A stretch of DNA of 26,301 nt from Oscillospiraceae bacterium (lineage in GTDB: Bacteria > Bacillota > Clostridia > Oscillospirales > Oscillospiraceae): positions 1 to 26,301 of the forward strand of contig JABLYK010000028.1 of the NCBI GenBank assembly GCA_018265835.1, read 5' to 3'. Below the pieces are notes generated by a model. That model did not search any database. It saw nothing but the letters and a program-made list of their open reading frames with translations, and had not been told where the DNA came from. Of the stretch, positions 1 to 7,724 are shown piece by piece. Made by a program: the position numbers and the translations under genes. The number at the start of each line of letters is the position of its first letter. Position 1 is the first letter of the stretch.

Positions 1-2
1 TT

Positions 3-22
3 AAGCCCTTCTAGGGCTTTTT
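3..22 (+). terminator. Rho-independent terminator of an upstream gene
   Basis: A 7-bp stem (AAGCCCT/AGGGCTT) with a 3-nt loop is followed by a run of T on the plus strand. The gene it would end lies before the window. On the minus strand no T run follows inside the window. Confidence 0.6.
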
Positions 23-23
23 C

Positions 24-49
24 AAACCACGCGTTTCACGCGTGGTTTT
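24..49. terminator. Hairpin downstream of the ECF gene, probable terminator
   Basis: This is a perfect 10-bp inverted repeat (AAACCACGCG/CGCGTGGTTT) with a 5-nt loop. It lies 10 bases past the stop of the minus-strand ECF gene. The T run is short on both strands, so termination is inferred mainly from position. Confidence 0.5.
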
Positions 50-58
50 GATTGAAAT

Positions 59-580
59 TTATTTCTGAACGACCAGATCGGAAAAACGCCGGACCTCCGG
101 GATCGTGTGCAGCGCATAGTATAGCGCAACGCCGCCCGCAACGCCCGCCGTACCCTGCATGACGTTGCCGATGATTTCCGCCGCCGCGGCCATGCCATAG
201 CCGAGAAATACGGCTTCGAACACGAAGTAGCCCAGCACCATGAACAGCTCACCGCAGATTGCACCGCCCAGAGCGGAGCCAAATTTCCGCTTGGTAGCGC
301 GGAAGATCAGTCCTGCGATCACAGCGGCGCCCGCCTTGATGAGGAGCGTGCCGGGGGCATACAGAGCGTAACCGGCAAACAGATCGGCAAGGCCGGAGCC
401 AAGTCCTGCGGCAATTCCGCCATAGAGCGGACCTGCCAGCAGCGCGCTGAATACCACGACGATGTCGCCCGCATTCAGATAGCCGCCCGTCGGGGTCGGG
501 ATTGGAATGACCATGGTGGCCACGCAGCACAGTGCCGTCAGCAGGGCGGTATAGACCAGGATTCTGAGCTTTGGATTCAT
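59..580 (-). CDS. ECF transporter S component (membrane vitamin/metabolite-binding subunit)
   Basis: This is a 173-aa, very hydrophobic protein with about five to six membrane segments. The N-terminal part reads VPIPTPTGGYLNAGDIVVV, and a glycine/alanine-rich LAGPLYGGIAAGLGSGLADL segment follows; both are typical of S components of energy-coupling factor transporters (ECF_trnsprt-like family). S components bind a vitamin or similar small molecule and dock on a shared EcfT-EcfA-EcfA' module, which is not in this window. That places it in the group II, stand-alone class. The ligand cannot be read from sequence. The start is supported by an AGAGGGA ribosome binding site about 8 nt upstream. It diverges from the AlaX gene, with overlapping promoter regions. 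Family is fairly sure; substrate is unknown. Confidence 0.85.
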   Translation of the reverse strand: MNPKLRILVYTALLTALCCVATMVIPIPTPTGGYLNAGDIVVVFSALLAGPLYGGIAAGLGSGLADLFAGYALYAPGTLLIKAGAAVIAGLIFRATKRKFGSALGGAICGELFMVLGYFVFEAVFLGYGMAAAAEIIGNVMQGTAGVAGGVALYYALHTIPEVRRFSDLVVQK

Positions 581-615
581 GAGATTTCCCTCTTTTGCAA
601 TAGAATTACAAGTTC

Positions 616-645
616 AATATACACGCATTACGCTTGTTCCGTCAA
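616..645 (-). promoter_or_regulatory. Promoter of the ECF S-component gene
   Basis: On the minus strand TTGACG (640-645) and TATATT (616-621) are separated by 18 bp, giving a leader of about 30 nt. The -35 box lies only 2 bp from the -35 box of the divergent promoter. Confidence 0.6.
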
Positions 646-647
646 GG

Positions 648-676
648 TTGTATTCGCTGAAATTGCGTGTTATACT
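648..676 (+). promoter_or_regulatory. Promoter of the AlaX gene
   Basis: TTGTAT (648-653) and TATACT (671-676) are 17 bp apart. The predicted transcript starts about 20 nt before the ATG at 702, just ahead of the GGAGG at 690-694. Confidence 0.65.
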
Positions 677-701
677 GAATAGAAAATCTGGAGGATTGAC
701 G

Positions 702-1859
702 ATGACGGAAAAGCTTTATGATAGAGACAGCCATCTGCGCACGTTCACGGCCACGGTTCAGCGCTGCGAAGCGGCAGAGCGGGGATTTCGCGTGTTTTTG
801 GATCGGACGGCGTTTTTTCCGGAGGGCGGCGGTCAACCGGCGGACACCGGAACGCTCGGCAATGCGGCTGTTTGGGATGTACAGGAAGAGGCGGGAGAGA
901 TCGCGCACTACACAGACCGCGCGCTGGAACCCGGCACGCATGTGTGCGGCGAAATCGACTGGCCGCAGCGCTTCCGGCGCATGCAGGGGCATTCCGGCGA
1001 GCATATCATCTCCGGCATCGTTCATCGGGACTATGGCTATGACAACGTGGGCTTCCACCTAGGCGATCACGAGATCACGATGGATTATAACGGCGAACTG
1101 ACCTGGGAGCAGCTCATGGAGATCGAGCGGCTGGCGAACGAGGCTGTCTGGCGCAACGTGCCCATCCGGGCGGAATACCCAGCGCCGGAGTCGCTTGCGG
1201 CGATGGAATACCGCAGCAAGCTGGATTTGAAGGAAAACGTCCGCATCGTTACGGTGGAGGGCTACGATGTGTGCGCCTGCTGCGCGCCGCACGTGTCGTT
1301 CACCGGCGAGATCGGCGCCATCAAGATCGTGGACAGTATGCGGCACCGCGGCGGCGTGCGCCTGACGATTTTGTGCGGATCGGACGCCCAGGTGGACTAC
1401 CGGCGCAAGCACGATCAGATTGCGGCGATTTCCGCCATGCTTTCGGCGCGGCAGAGTGACGTCGTTCCGGCGGTGGAGCGGCTGCAGGACGAAATTTCGG
1501 CGCTCAAGCAAGCCGTCACCGATCTGAATCGGAAGTGCAACGAGCAGCGGCTGCGAACGCTGCCGGAAACGGAAGGGAACCTCTGCATCGTCGATGTGTT
1601 TGACGAGCCGGTCGCCATGCGCGAGCTGGTGAATGCCGGTATGGAGCGCGCGGGCGGCGTCTGCGCCGCCTTTTCCGGCACGGATGAAACGGGCTACCGT
1701 TACATCATCGGCAGCCTGCATGTCGATCTGCGCACCTGTGCAAAGGAGATCAATACCGCGCTCTCCGGCAAAGGCGGCGGGAAGCCCACGATGATCCAGG
1801 GCGCCTGCACCGCGCCGCGCGCGGTGATCGAAGCGTTTTTTGAACACTTTGAAGTTTGA
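702..1859 (+). CDS. Alanyl-tRNA editing protein, AlaX-L type with DHHA1 domain
   Basis: A 385-aa free-standing homologue of the editing half of alanyl-tRNA synthetase. It should hydrolyse Ser-tRNA(Ala) or Gly-tRNA(Ala). The N-terminal part carries the AlaX/AlaRS motif FFPEGGGQPADTG (about residues 38-50), then the zinc-binding HxxxH of GHSGEH (His97, His101) and the second metal pair in CACCAPH (Cys193, His197). A probable coiled coil (about 255-285) leads to a C-terminal DHHA1-like domain with GGGKPTMIQG near residue 358, so this is the long AlaX form. The frame is open upstream to 579, but ATG 702 is chosen because GGAGG sits 7 nt before it and the predicted promoter lies inside the upstream extension. 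It is monocistronic and ends at a strong hairpin. Function is confident; tRNA substrate preference is inferred. Confidence 0.93.
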   Translation: MTEKLYDRDSHLRTFTATVQRCEAAERGFRVFLDRTAFFPEGGGQPADTGTLGNAAVWDVQEEAGEIAHYTDRALEPGTHVCGEIDWPQRFRRMQGHSGEHIISGIVHRDYGYDNVGFHLGDHEITMDYNGELTWEQLMEIERLANEAVWRNVPIRAEYPAPESLAAMEYRSKLDLKENVRIVTVEGYDVCACCAPHVSFTGEIGAIKIVDSMRHRGGVRLTILCGSDAQVDYRRKHDQIAAISAMLSARQSDVVPAVERLQDEISALKQAVTDLNRKCNEQRLRTLPETEGNLCIVDVFDEPVAMRELVNAGMERAGGVCAAFSGTDETGYRYIIGSLHVDLRTCAKEINTALSGKGGGKPTMIQGACTAPRAVIEAFFEHFEV

Positions 1860-1864
1860 ATATA

Positions 1865-1900
1865 CAAATAGAACCGCAGATTTCTCTGCGGTTCTATTTG
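1865..1900. terminator. Bidirectional terminator between AlaX and SASP genes
   Basis: A perfect 16-bp stem (CAAATAGAACCGCAGA and its complement) with a 4-nt TTTC loop lies between convergent genes. The AU-rich outer stem can supply the U tract in both directions. Confidence 0.85.
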
Positions 1901-1905
1901 CTTGG

Positions 1906-2103
1906 TTACTGCATGCCGTTTTCGTAAGCAGCGATCATCTTTTTGACCATCTGGCCGCCGACGCTGCCGGCCTGGCGAGAGGTGAGGTCGCCGTTGTAAC
2001 CCTGCTTCAGATTGACGCCGACTTCAGAAGCGGCTTCCATCTTGAAACGGTTCATCGCGTCACGAGCGTTGGGGTTCACGAGATTGTTACTGGACTTTGC
2101 CAT
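1906..2103 (-). CDS. Alpha/beta-type small acid-soluble spore protein (SASP)
   Basis: A 65-aa protein of the usual SASP size. It has NPNARDAMNRFKMEAASEVG, covering the Gpr germination-protease cleavage region (EAASEVG resembles the canonical E(I/F)A(S/Q)E(L/F)G), then the DNA-binding motif LTSRQAGSVGGQMVKKMI. Alpha/beta SASPs coat and protect DNA in the spore core and are degraded at germination. The start is fixed by AAGGAG about 12 nt upstream. Such genes are normally driven by forespore sigma-G. A partial -10-like AATAGTA is visible upstream, but the -35 spacing is poor, so I do not call a promoter. This gene is the clearest sign that the organism sporulates. Confidence 0.96.
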   Translation of the reverse strand: MAKSSNNLVNPNARDAMNRFKMEAASEVGVNLKQGYNGDLTSRQAGSVGGQMVKKMIAAYENGMQ

Positions 2104-2217
2104 TTTGAATTACATCTCCTTTTTCGTTTTCGGGGTTGTCCCGATACTATTCTTTGCACGGTGGTTTGAGATATTCAGGAGATGGAAAAGCAATTTTTTG
2201 AAATTCTGGTGTCGAAT

Positions 2218-3585
2218 TCAACTGGCGAGCGCTACCATCGCCGCCGCAAAAATCTCTGTGCAGCGCCGCAGGTTTTCCAGCGAGATAAATTCATCCGGCT
2301 CGTGCTCCGCGCACGGCTCGCCGGGGAAGACCGGCCCGAACGCCACGGTGTTCGGCATGGACTTGGCGTACGTTCCGCCGCCGATGCACAGCAGCTCCGC
2401 CGGCTGACCGGTCTGCTGCTCGTAAACTTTCTGGAGCGCTTGGATCAGCGGCGCGTCCGGCGGCAGGTAGAGCGCGTCCTCAAAGCGGAACGCCGTTTCC
2501 GCAAAGCCGCCCGAGACCATCGCGGCGGACAGGGCGGGGTGGAAGTCTGCTTCGCCGAACGTCACCGGACAGCGGAGGTTGATGCAGAGCGTCACGGCGC
2601 CGTTTTCGGTGCGCGCCGTGCCGAGATTTACGACCATGCTGCCGGATACCGCGTCCTCCAGCGCAATGCCGAGCGCCTCGCCGTGTGCGCCATGCGCAAA
2701 GTGCCGCCGGAGGAAGTCCGCAAAGCGCATGGAAGCGTCATCCAAAGGAAGGCTGCAGAGAAACGCCGCCAGCTTCACAATTGCGTTCACGCCCTTTTCC
2801 GGTGTGCTGCCGTGCGCGCTCACGCCGTCGGCTTCGATTTGCAGTCCGCCGTCAACCGCCGTGATCCGGATTCCCGGCTCTGCCATGGTGCATACGGCAG
2901 CGCGCTCGGGTTCCGGCCAATTCAGAATGGCACAGGCGTTTGCGGGCACCATATTGAATGCGGCGCCACCCTCGAAGCTGCGGATGCTGCGCGCGGTCTG
3001 CGGCAGAACAGCGGTGTATTCCGCGATGGCGATGCCCTTTTCGCCGTTGATGATCGGGAAATTCCCGTCCGGCGTAAAGCCCATCACCGGCAGCTCCTGC
3101 CCGGACTGCACATAATGCTTAACGCACTCGCTTCCGGTTTCCTCGTTGATGCCGAACAGAATGCGGATGCGCCGCCTGAGCGGGATGCCGCACGCGCGGA
3201 TGGCGCGCAGCGCATAGAGCGCGGCGATCATCGGCCCTTTATCGTCGATTGCGCCGCGACCGTACAGTTTGCCGTCCGCGATCTCCGCGCCGTACGGCGG
3301 ATGCGTCCAGCCGTCGCCCTCCGGCACCACGTCCAGATGCCCCAGAACGACGATCATCTCTTCGCCGCTGCCGTATTCGGCGTAGCCGCAGTAGCGGTCC
3401 ACATCCCGCGCGAAGAAGCCGAGCCGCTCGCTCAGCGCCAGACATTCGTCCAGACAGTCCTGCGCGCCCTGCCCGAAAACCGTGCCGTTTTCGCCGCGGT
3501 TTTCCACACTCCGAATGCGCAGCAGCGCCTGCAGCGCCGCAATTTCCTCTTCCATGTGCGACTGAATTTCTTGGTTCAGTTTCAT
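2218..3585 (-). CDS. pepV: M20 family dipeptidase, PepV/Sapep-like
   Basis: A 455-aa cytoplasmic zinc dipeptidase of the M20 family. The metal and catalytic motifs are all present: GHLDVVPEG (His83, Asp85), GRGAIDDKGP (bridging Asp115), INEETGSE (catalytic/metal Glu148-Glu149) and a C-terminal AEHEPDEF (His428). Length and motif spacing match PepV-type enzymes, which cleave dipeptides, often with broad specificity. The frame opens at a GTG (3594), but ATG 3585 is preferred because AGGTGG, which overlaps that GTG, sits at ribosome-binding distance. It diverges from glmS, and a promoter lies at 3618-3645. No clear terminator follows before the SASP gene. A role in using imported peptides, for example from the nearby Opp system, is inference. 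Other M20 members such as tripeptidase PepT fit less well. Confidence 0.9.
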   Translation of the reverse strand: MKLNQEIQSHMEEEIAALQALLRIRSVENRGENGTVFGQGAQDCLDECLALSERLGFFARDVDRYCGYAEYGSGEEMIVVLGHLDVVPEGDGWTHPPYGAEIADGKLYGRGAIDDKGPMIAALYALRAIRACGIPLRRRIRILFGINEETGSECVKHYVQSGQELPVMGFTPDGNFPIINGEKGIAIAEYTAVLPQTARSIRSFEGGAAFNMVPANACAILNWPEPERAAVCTMAEPGIRITAVDGGLQIEADGVSAHGSTPEKGVNAIVKLAAFLCSLPLDDASMRFADFLRRHFAHGAHGEALGIALEDAVSGSMVVNLGTARTENGAVTLCINLRCPVTFGEADFHPALSAAMVSGGFAETAFRFEDALYLPPDAPLIQALQKVYEQQTGQPAELLCIGGGTYAKSMPNTVAFGPVFPGEPCAEHEPDEFISLENLRRCTEIFAAAMVALAS

Positions 3586-3617
3586 AGATTCCACCTGCCG
3601 GTTTCAGAATGTGTACT

Positions 3618-3645
3618 ATTATAAATGAAATTCTGCAAATTGCAA
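3618..3645 (-). promoter_or_regulatory. Promoter of the dipeptidase gene
   Basis: On the minus strand TTGCAA (3640-3645) and a perfect TATAAT (3618-3623) are 16 bp apart, about 33 nt before the start codon. Confidence 0.65.
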
Positions 3646-3724
3646 TCCGCAGTTTCATGGGAACCAACCGGCGGATAAAACCGTCAGAATCATCAGTACC
3701 GCACAGGGCGCCGGGAAATACTTC

Positions 3725-3753
3725 TTGACATCCCTATACAGCGGCGGTAAAAT
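3725..3753 (+). promoter_or_regulatory. Promoter of the glmS-guaA operon
   Basis: A consensus TTGACA (3725-3730) and TAAAAT (3748-3753) are 17 bp apart. The leader would be about 80 nt and holds a GC-rich palindrome (GCGCGGCCGCGC) near 3785-3803. I see no glmS ribozyme core in it. Confidence 0.8.
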
Positions 3754-3838
3754 TTAAACATTATGGTTTTGCAACAGGTTTACAGGCGCGGCGCGGCCGC
3801 GCAAACTCTCGGTTATCATATGAATAAGGAGAAAAAAT

Positions 3839-5665
3839 ATGTGTGGAATCGTTGGCTATGTCGGCCGGCAGGAAGCTGCGCCGATTTTGCTGGAAGGGCT
3901 GAAAACGCTCGAATATCGCGGCTATGACTCCGCCGGCGTCGCGGTGCAGAAGGATGGGGCCATCCATATGGTCAAAGCGAGCGGCATGATTCGCAACCTC
4001 TGCGAAAAAACGCATGACGGCGCAGACCTGCGCGGCTGCATCGGCATCGGCCATACCAGATGGGCTACGCACGGCGCGCCGACGGATGTGAATGCTCACC
4101 CGCATGTCAGCAATGACGGCAAGTTTGCCATCGTACATAACGGCATCATCGAAAACTATCTGGAGCTGCGCGAAATGCTGCTGGCCAAGGGCTATGTGTT
4201 CCACAGCGAGACGGATACGGAAGTCGTGGTGCATCTGATCGACATGTACTATGACGGCAATCTGAAGGAGACCGTGATGCGCGCCACCGCCCGGCTGGAG
4301 GGCAGCTATGTGCTCGGCATCCTGTGTGCGGACGAGCCGGACCGCCTGTTCGTCGCCAAAAACGGCGGACCGATGATCCTCGGCGTCGGCGCAGGCGAGA
4401 ATTTCTTTGCCTCCGACGTTACGGCGCTCGTTTCGCATACGAAAAACGTGATTTACATCGACGACGGCGAATTTGCGGAGCTGGCGGCTGACCATATCGC
4501 GGTCTATGACTGCACCGGTCAGCCGATCCAGAAGAAGATTTCCCGGGTGATCTGGGACATCGAGGCGGCGGAGAAGGGCGGCTACGACCACTTCATGCTC
4601 AAGGAGATCATGGAGCAGCCGCGCGCCCTCAAAGCAACCATTGAGCCGCGCGTGAAGAACGACCAGATCGTTTTTGACGAGCTGAAGCTCACGGATGAAC
4701 AATTGCGCAAGACCAATAAGATCATGATTACGGCCTGCGGCTCGGCGTATTATGCCGGTCAGGCCGGGAAATATGTGCTGGAAAAGCTTACAAAAATCCC
4801 GGTCGAAACCGATCTTGCCAGCGAATTTCGCTACCGTGACCCGATTGTGGACGAACACACGCTCATGATTATCATCTCCCAGTCCGGCGAAACGGCAGAT
4901 ACCATCGCCGCGATGAAGGAGGCCAAGGGCAAGGGCGCGCATGTGCTGGCCATCGTGAATGTGGTCGGCAGCACGATCGCAAAGCTCGCGGACGACGTGA
5001 TTTATACGTGGGCCGGGCCGGAGATCGCCGTGGCCACCACGAAGGGCTACACCACGCAGGTTTCGGTGCTGTATCTGCTGGCCGTGTACGTTGCGGAAAA
5101 ACTCGGCAGACTCAGCAGGGAAGAGGCAGCAAAGCTGACGGACGATATCACGATGCTTCCGCAGCAGATTCAGCGCGCCATTGATCTCAATCCCCAGATC
5201 GCGCAGCTTGCGGAGCGGTATAAAAAGAACCCGTCGCTGTTCTTCATCGGCCGCAATGTGGACTATGCCGTGTGTCTGGAAGGCTCGCTGAAGCTGAAGG
5301 AGATTTCCTACCTCCACTCCGAGGCGTATGCTGCGGGCGAGCTGAAGCACGGTACCATCGCCCTCATCGACGAGGGGCGTCTGGTCATCTGCCTTGCGTG
5401 CTATGAGCCGCTCTTTGATAAGACCATGAGCAACGTCAAGGAAGTCAAGGCGCGCGGCGCGCGCGTGCTCGGCGTGGCGCTGGAGGGCAACCGCGCCATC
5501 TATACCGAGGCGGACGATGTGATTGTCGTTCCGCGCACCAACCCGCTTTTCAACGTTCCGGCGGAAATCGTGCCGCTGCAGCTCTTTGCCTACTATGTGG
5601 CGAAGGCCAACGGCTGCTCGATCGACAAACCGAAAAATCTTGCAAAATCTGTGACTGTAGAATAA
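3839..5665 (+). CDS. glmS: Glutamine-fructose-6-phosphate aminotransferase (isomerizing)
   Basis: GlmS makes glucosamine-6-phosphate from fructose-6-phosphate and glutamine, the first step to UDP-GlcNAc for peptidoglycan. The 608-aa length is that of the family. The N-terminus MCGIVGYVG exposes Cys2, the Ntn-type glutaminase nucleophile; EYRGYDSAG, GIGHTRWATHG and the HNGIIENY segment are the expected glutaminase motifs. Two sugar isomerase (SIS) domains follow, with TACGSAYYAGQ and SQSGETADT in the first and the C-terminal KPKNLAKSVTVE tail. AAGGAGA at 3826-3832 sets the start. It is followed by guaA after 9 nt, so the two form an operon from the promoter at 3725-3753. The leader is too short for the glmS ribozyme common in Firmicutes. 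Confidence 0.98.
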   Translation: MCGIVGYVGRQEAAPILLEGLKTLEYRGYDSAGVAVQKDGAIHMVKASGMIRNLCEKTHDGADLRGCIGIGHTRWATHGAPTDVNAHPHVSNDGKFAIVHNGIIENYLELREMLLAKGYVFHSETDTEVVVHLIDMYYDGNLKETVMRATARLEGSYVLGILCADEPDRLFVAKNGGPMILGVGAGENFFASDVTALVSHTKNVIYIDDGEFAELAADHIAVYDCTGQPIQKKISRVIWDIEAAEKGGYDHFMLKEIMEQPRALKATIEPRVKNDQIVFDELKLTDEQLRKTNKIMITACGSAYYAGQAGKYVLEKLTKIPVETDLASEFRYRDPIVDEHTLMIIISQSGETADTIAAMKEAKGKGAHVLAIVNVVGSTIAKLADDVIYTWAGPEIAVATTKGYTTQVSVLYLLAVYVAEKLGRLSREEAAKLTDDITMLPQQIQRAIDLNPQIAQLAERYKKNPSLFFIGRNVDYAVCLEGSLKLKEISYLHSEAYAAGELKHGTIALIDEGRLVICLACYEPLFDKTMSNVKEVKARGARVLGVALEGNRAIYTEADDVIVVPRTNPLFNVPAEIVPLQLFAYYVAKANGCSIDKPKNLAKSVTVE

Positions 5666-5674
5666 GGAGAACCC

Positions 5675-7201
5675 ATGGCCTATCAGACTGTGATCGTCCT
5701 CGACTTCGGAGGACAATATAAAGAACTGATCGCGCGCCGCGTGCGTGAGTGCGGCGTGTATTCCGTTATCATTCCCGGCGATGCGCCGCTGGAGCGCATC
5801 CAGGCAATGGAGCCGATCGGCATCATCCTGACCGGTGGACCGGACAGCGTCTATCGGGACGGCGCGCCCCGCTGCGACCCGAAGCTGTTTGACCTTGGCA
5901 TCCCCATCCTGGGCATCTGCTACGGGCTGCAGCTCATGGTGTACTCCACCGGCGGCACGGTTTCTCCCTGTGATGTGAGCGAATATGGCCGCACGAAGGT
6001 TGCGGTCGATCCCGACTGTGTGCTGTTCCGTGGCCTTGCGCCGGAGCAGATTGGCCTGATGAGTCATACCGATCAGGTCAGCGCGCTGCCGGCAGGCTTT
6101 CAGTGCTGCGCGCATACGAAGACCTGCCCGAACGCCGCCATCCGAAACGATGCACGCAGGCTCTACGGCCTGCAGCTCCATCCGGAGGTGGAGAATACCC
6201 CGCACGGTACGGAGATGATCCGCAACTTCCTCTATGAGGTCTGCGGCGCTGCCGGCGATTACGACATGCGCGACTATGAGACCGTTATGATCGAGCAGAT
6301 CCGCCGTCAGGTGGGCGACGAGCATGTCATTCTGGCGCTCTCCGGCGGTGTGGATTCCTCCGTCTGCGCCGCGCTGCTCGCCAAGGCCATCCCCGGTCAG
6401 CTTCACTGCATTTTCGTCGATCACGGCCTGATGCGCAAAAATGAGGGCGACGAGGTCGAGGCCGCGTTCGCGGACAGAGATCTGGATTTCATCCGCGTCA
6501 ACGCGGAGGAGCGGTTTCTCAAAAAGCTCGCCGGCGTCACCGACCCGGAGCGCAAGCGCAAGATCATCGGCGAGGAGTTCATCCGGGTGTTCGAAGCGGA
6601 AGCCAAGAAGCTCGGGGAGATCCGGTTTCTTGCACAGGGCACGATTTATCCGGACGTGATCGAAAGCGGCGCGTATAATTCTGCCACGATCAAGAGTCAT
6701 CACAACGTCGGCGGCCTGCCGAAGGATATGTGCTTCACCGATCTGGTCGAGCCGTTGCGCGGCCTGTTCAAGGACGAGGTGCGTGCGCTGGGGCGGCAGC
6801 TCAATTTGTCGAAGGCATTTGTGGAGCGCCAGCCGTTCCCCGGCCCTGGCCTTGCCGTGCGCGTGATCGGCGAGATCACGAAGGAGAAGCTCGATTTGCT
6901 GCGCGAGGCGGACGCCATTTTCCGCGAGGAGATGGCCAAGTCCCGCTGCAAGGCGGATCAGTATTTTGCTGTCCTGACCGACACGAGAAGCGTTGGCGTC
7001 ATCGGCGATTTCCGCACCTATGGCTACACGGTTGCGCTCCGCGCAGTCAAGACCACGGACTTTATGACCTGCGAGTATGCGCCGCTGTCACACAAGCTAC
7101 TGGGTCGTGTCGCCTCCAGAATTCCGAACGAAGTTCACGGCATCAGCCGCGTTGTGTATGATATCACCGGTAAGCCGCCCGCCACGATCGAGTGGGAATA
7201 A
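5675..7201 (+). CDS. guaA: GMP synthase (glutamine-hydrolysing)
   Basis: A 508-aa cytoplasmic enzyme that converts XMP to GMP using ATP and glutamine-derived ammonia. The N-terminal class I amidotransferase domain has LTGGPDSVY, the nucleophile elbow GICYGLQ (Cys82) and LQLHPEV (His169, Glu171). The ATP pyrophosphatase domain has the PP-loop SGGVDSS (223-229), and the C-terminal dimerisation domain ends in the characteristic ITGKPPATIEWE. AAGGAG lies just before the ATG, 9 nt after glmS. Pairing with glmS gives an operon of two unrelated glutamine amidotransferases. No sign of damage. Confidence 0.98.
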   Translation: MAYQTVIVLDFGGQYKELIARRVRECGVYSVIIPGDAPLERIQAMEPIGIILTGGPDSVYRDGAPRCDPKLFDLGIPILGICYGLQLMVYSTGGTVSPCDVSEYGRTKVAVDPDCVLFRGLAPEQIGLMSHTDQVSALPAGFQCCAHTKTCPNAAIRNDARRLYGLQLHPEVENTPHGTEMIRNFLYEVCGAAGDYDMRDYETVMIEQIRRQVGDEHVILALSGGVDSSVCAALLAKAIPGQLHCIFVDHGLMRKNEGDEVEAAFADRDLDFIRVNAEERFLKKLAGVTDPERKRKIIGEEFIRVFEAEAKKLGEIRFLAQGTIYPDVIESGAYNSATIKSHHNVGGLPKDMCFTDLVEPLRGLFKDEVRALGRQLNLSKAFVERQPFPGPGLAVRVIGEITKEKLDLLREADAIFREEMAKSRCKADQYFAVLTDTRSVGVIGDFRTYGYTVALRAVKTTDFMTCEYAPLSHKLLGRVASRIPNEVHGISRVVYDITGKPPATIEWE

Positions 7202-7217
7202 TTCTGTCAGCTTCGGG

Positions 7218-7235
7218 AAACGATACATCGTTTTT
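7218..7235 (+). terminator. Weak hairpin with T run after guaA
   Basis: A 6-bp stem (AAACGA/TCGTTT) with a 4-nt loop runs into five T. It could partly end the glmS-guaA transcript before the next gene. The stem is short and AT-rich. Confidence 0.3.
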
Positions 7236-7250
7236 ACGCATGAGGTGCTT

Positions 7251-7634
7251 ATGAAAGAGATTCCCTATACGACTGCGCCGTTGGTCGGCGCGGACGGGCA
7301 AAAAAGCAGCTTACGCCAGCGCCTTTTCGGAAATCTGGGCGGGAGCACTTACTACGAGGCGCACACGGAGGACAATGGCGTTTACATCCTTTGGATGGAG
7401 TTTGCCCGATTCGGACAGCTGCGCGCTTATCCGTGCGTCCTGCACGAGCGGGAGTGTGAGCCGCTGGTGTTCATGCCCTTTTCGGATCCGGGGTCGGCCG
7501 ACCGGAATCAGGCGCTGCTCGAACGCTGGGAAGCGCTTGTCACGCCGGAGCGCTTTCAGCCTTCCTGCATTTCCAGCTTGAAGAAGGAAGCCTTTCAAAA
7601 AATCTATCGTGCATACCGGAACGGACAGGCATGA
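7251..7634 (+). CDS. Hypothetical protein, 127 aa, soluble
   Basis: I do not recognise this protein. It begins MKEIPYTTAPLVGADGQ, has no signal peptide or membrane segment, and carries a central aromatic-rich stretch (YILWMEFARFGQLRAY) followed by a charged C-terminal half rich in Glu, Arg and Lys. The frame is open upstream into the end of guaA, but ATG 7251 is preferred: a GAGGTG lies just before it and the upstream residues overlap guaA in another frame. It sits 49 nt after guaA and before a very strong terminator, so it is probably read through from the glmS-guaA operon or from a promoter I cannot see. Codon use looks like that of its neighbours, so I consider it a real gene. No function is assigned. 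Confidence 0.7.
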   Translation: MKEIPYTTAPLVGADGQKSSLRQRLFGNLGGSTYYEAHTEDNGVYILWMEFARFGQLRAYPCVLHERECEPLVFMPFSDPGSADRNQALLERWEALVTPERFQPSCISSLKKEAFQKIYRAYRNGQA

Positions 7635-7651
7635 CAGACACGCCGTTCCGC

Positions 7652-7710
7652 ATAACAAAACACACCCGCTGCGGTCTTGTTTCAGGACTGCAGCGGGTGT
7701 GTTTTGTTAT
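7652..7710. terminator. Long bidirectional terminator
   Basis: A perfect inverted repeat of 21 bp (7652-7672 with 7690-7710), extendable by a few wobble pairs, sits between the convergent 127-aa gene and oppF. Outer arms ATAACAAAAC and GTTTTGTTAT give T-rich 3' sides in both directions. Confidence 0.88.
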
Positions 7711-7724
7711 ACAAGTACCGAAGC

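Noticed and set aside
579..701. N-terminal extension of the AlaX frame
   Set aside because: The region contains the divergent promoters, and a good GGAGG lies before ATG 702.
2104..2180. Sigma-G promoter for the SASP gene
   Set aside because: TGAATA and AATAGTA are present on the minus strand but the spacer is about 20 bp, longer than the usual 17-18, so it is not called.
3761..6703. 980-codon minus-strand open frame antisense to glmS and guaA
   Set aside because: GlmS and GuaA are certain on the other strand. The antisense frame is open because of GC-rich codon use, and its product is low in recognisable motifs.
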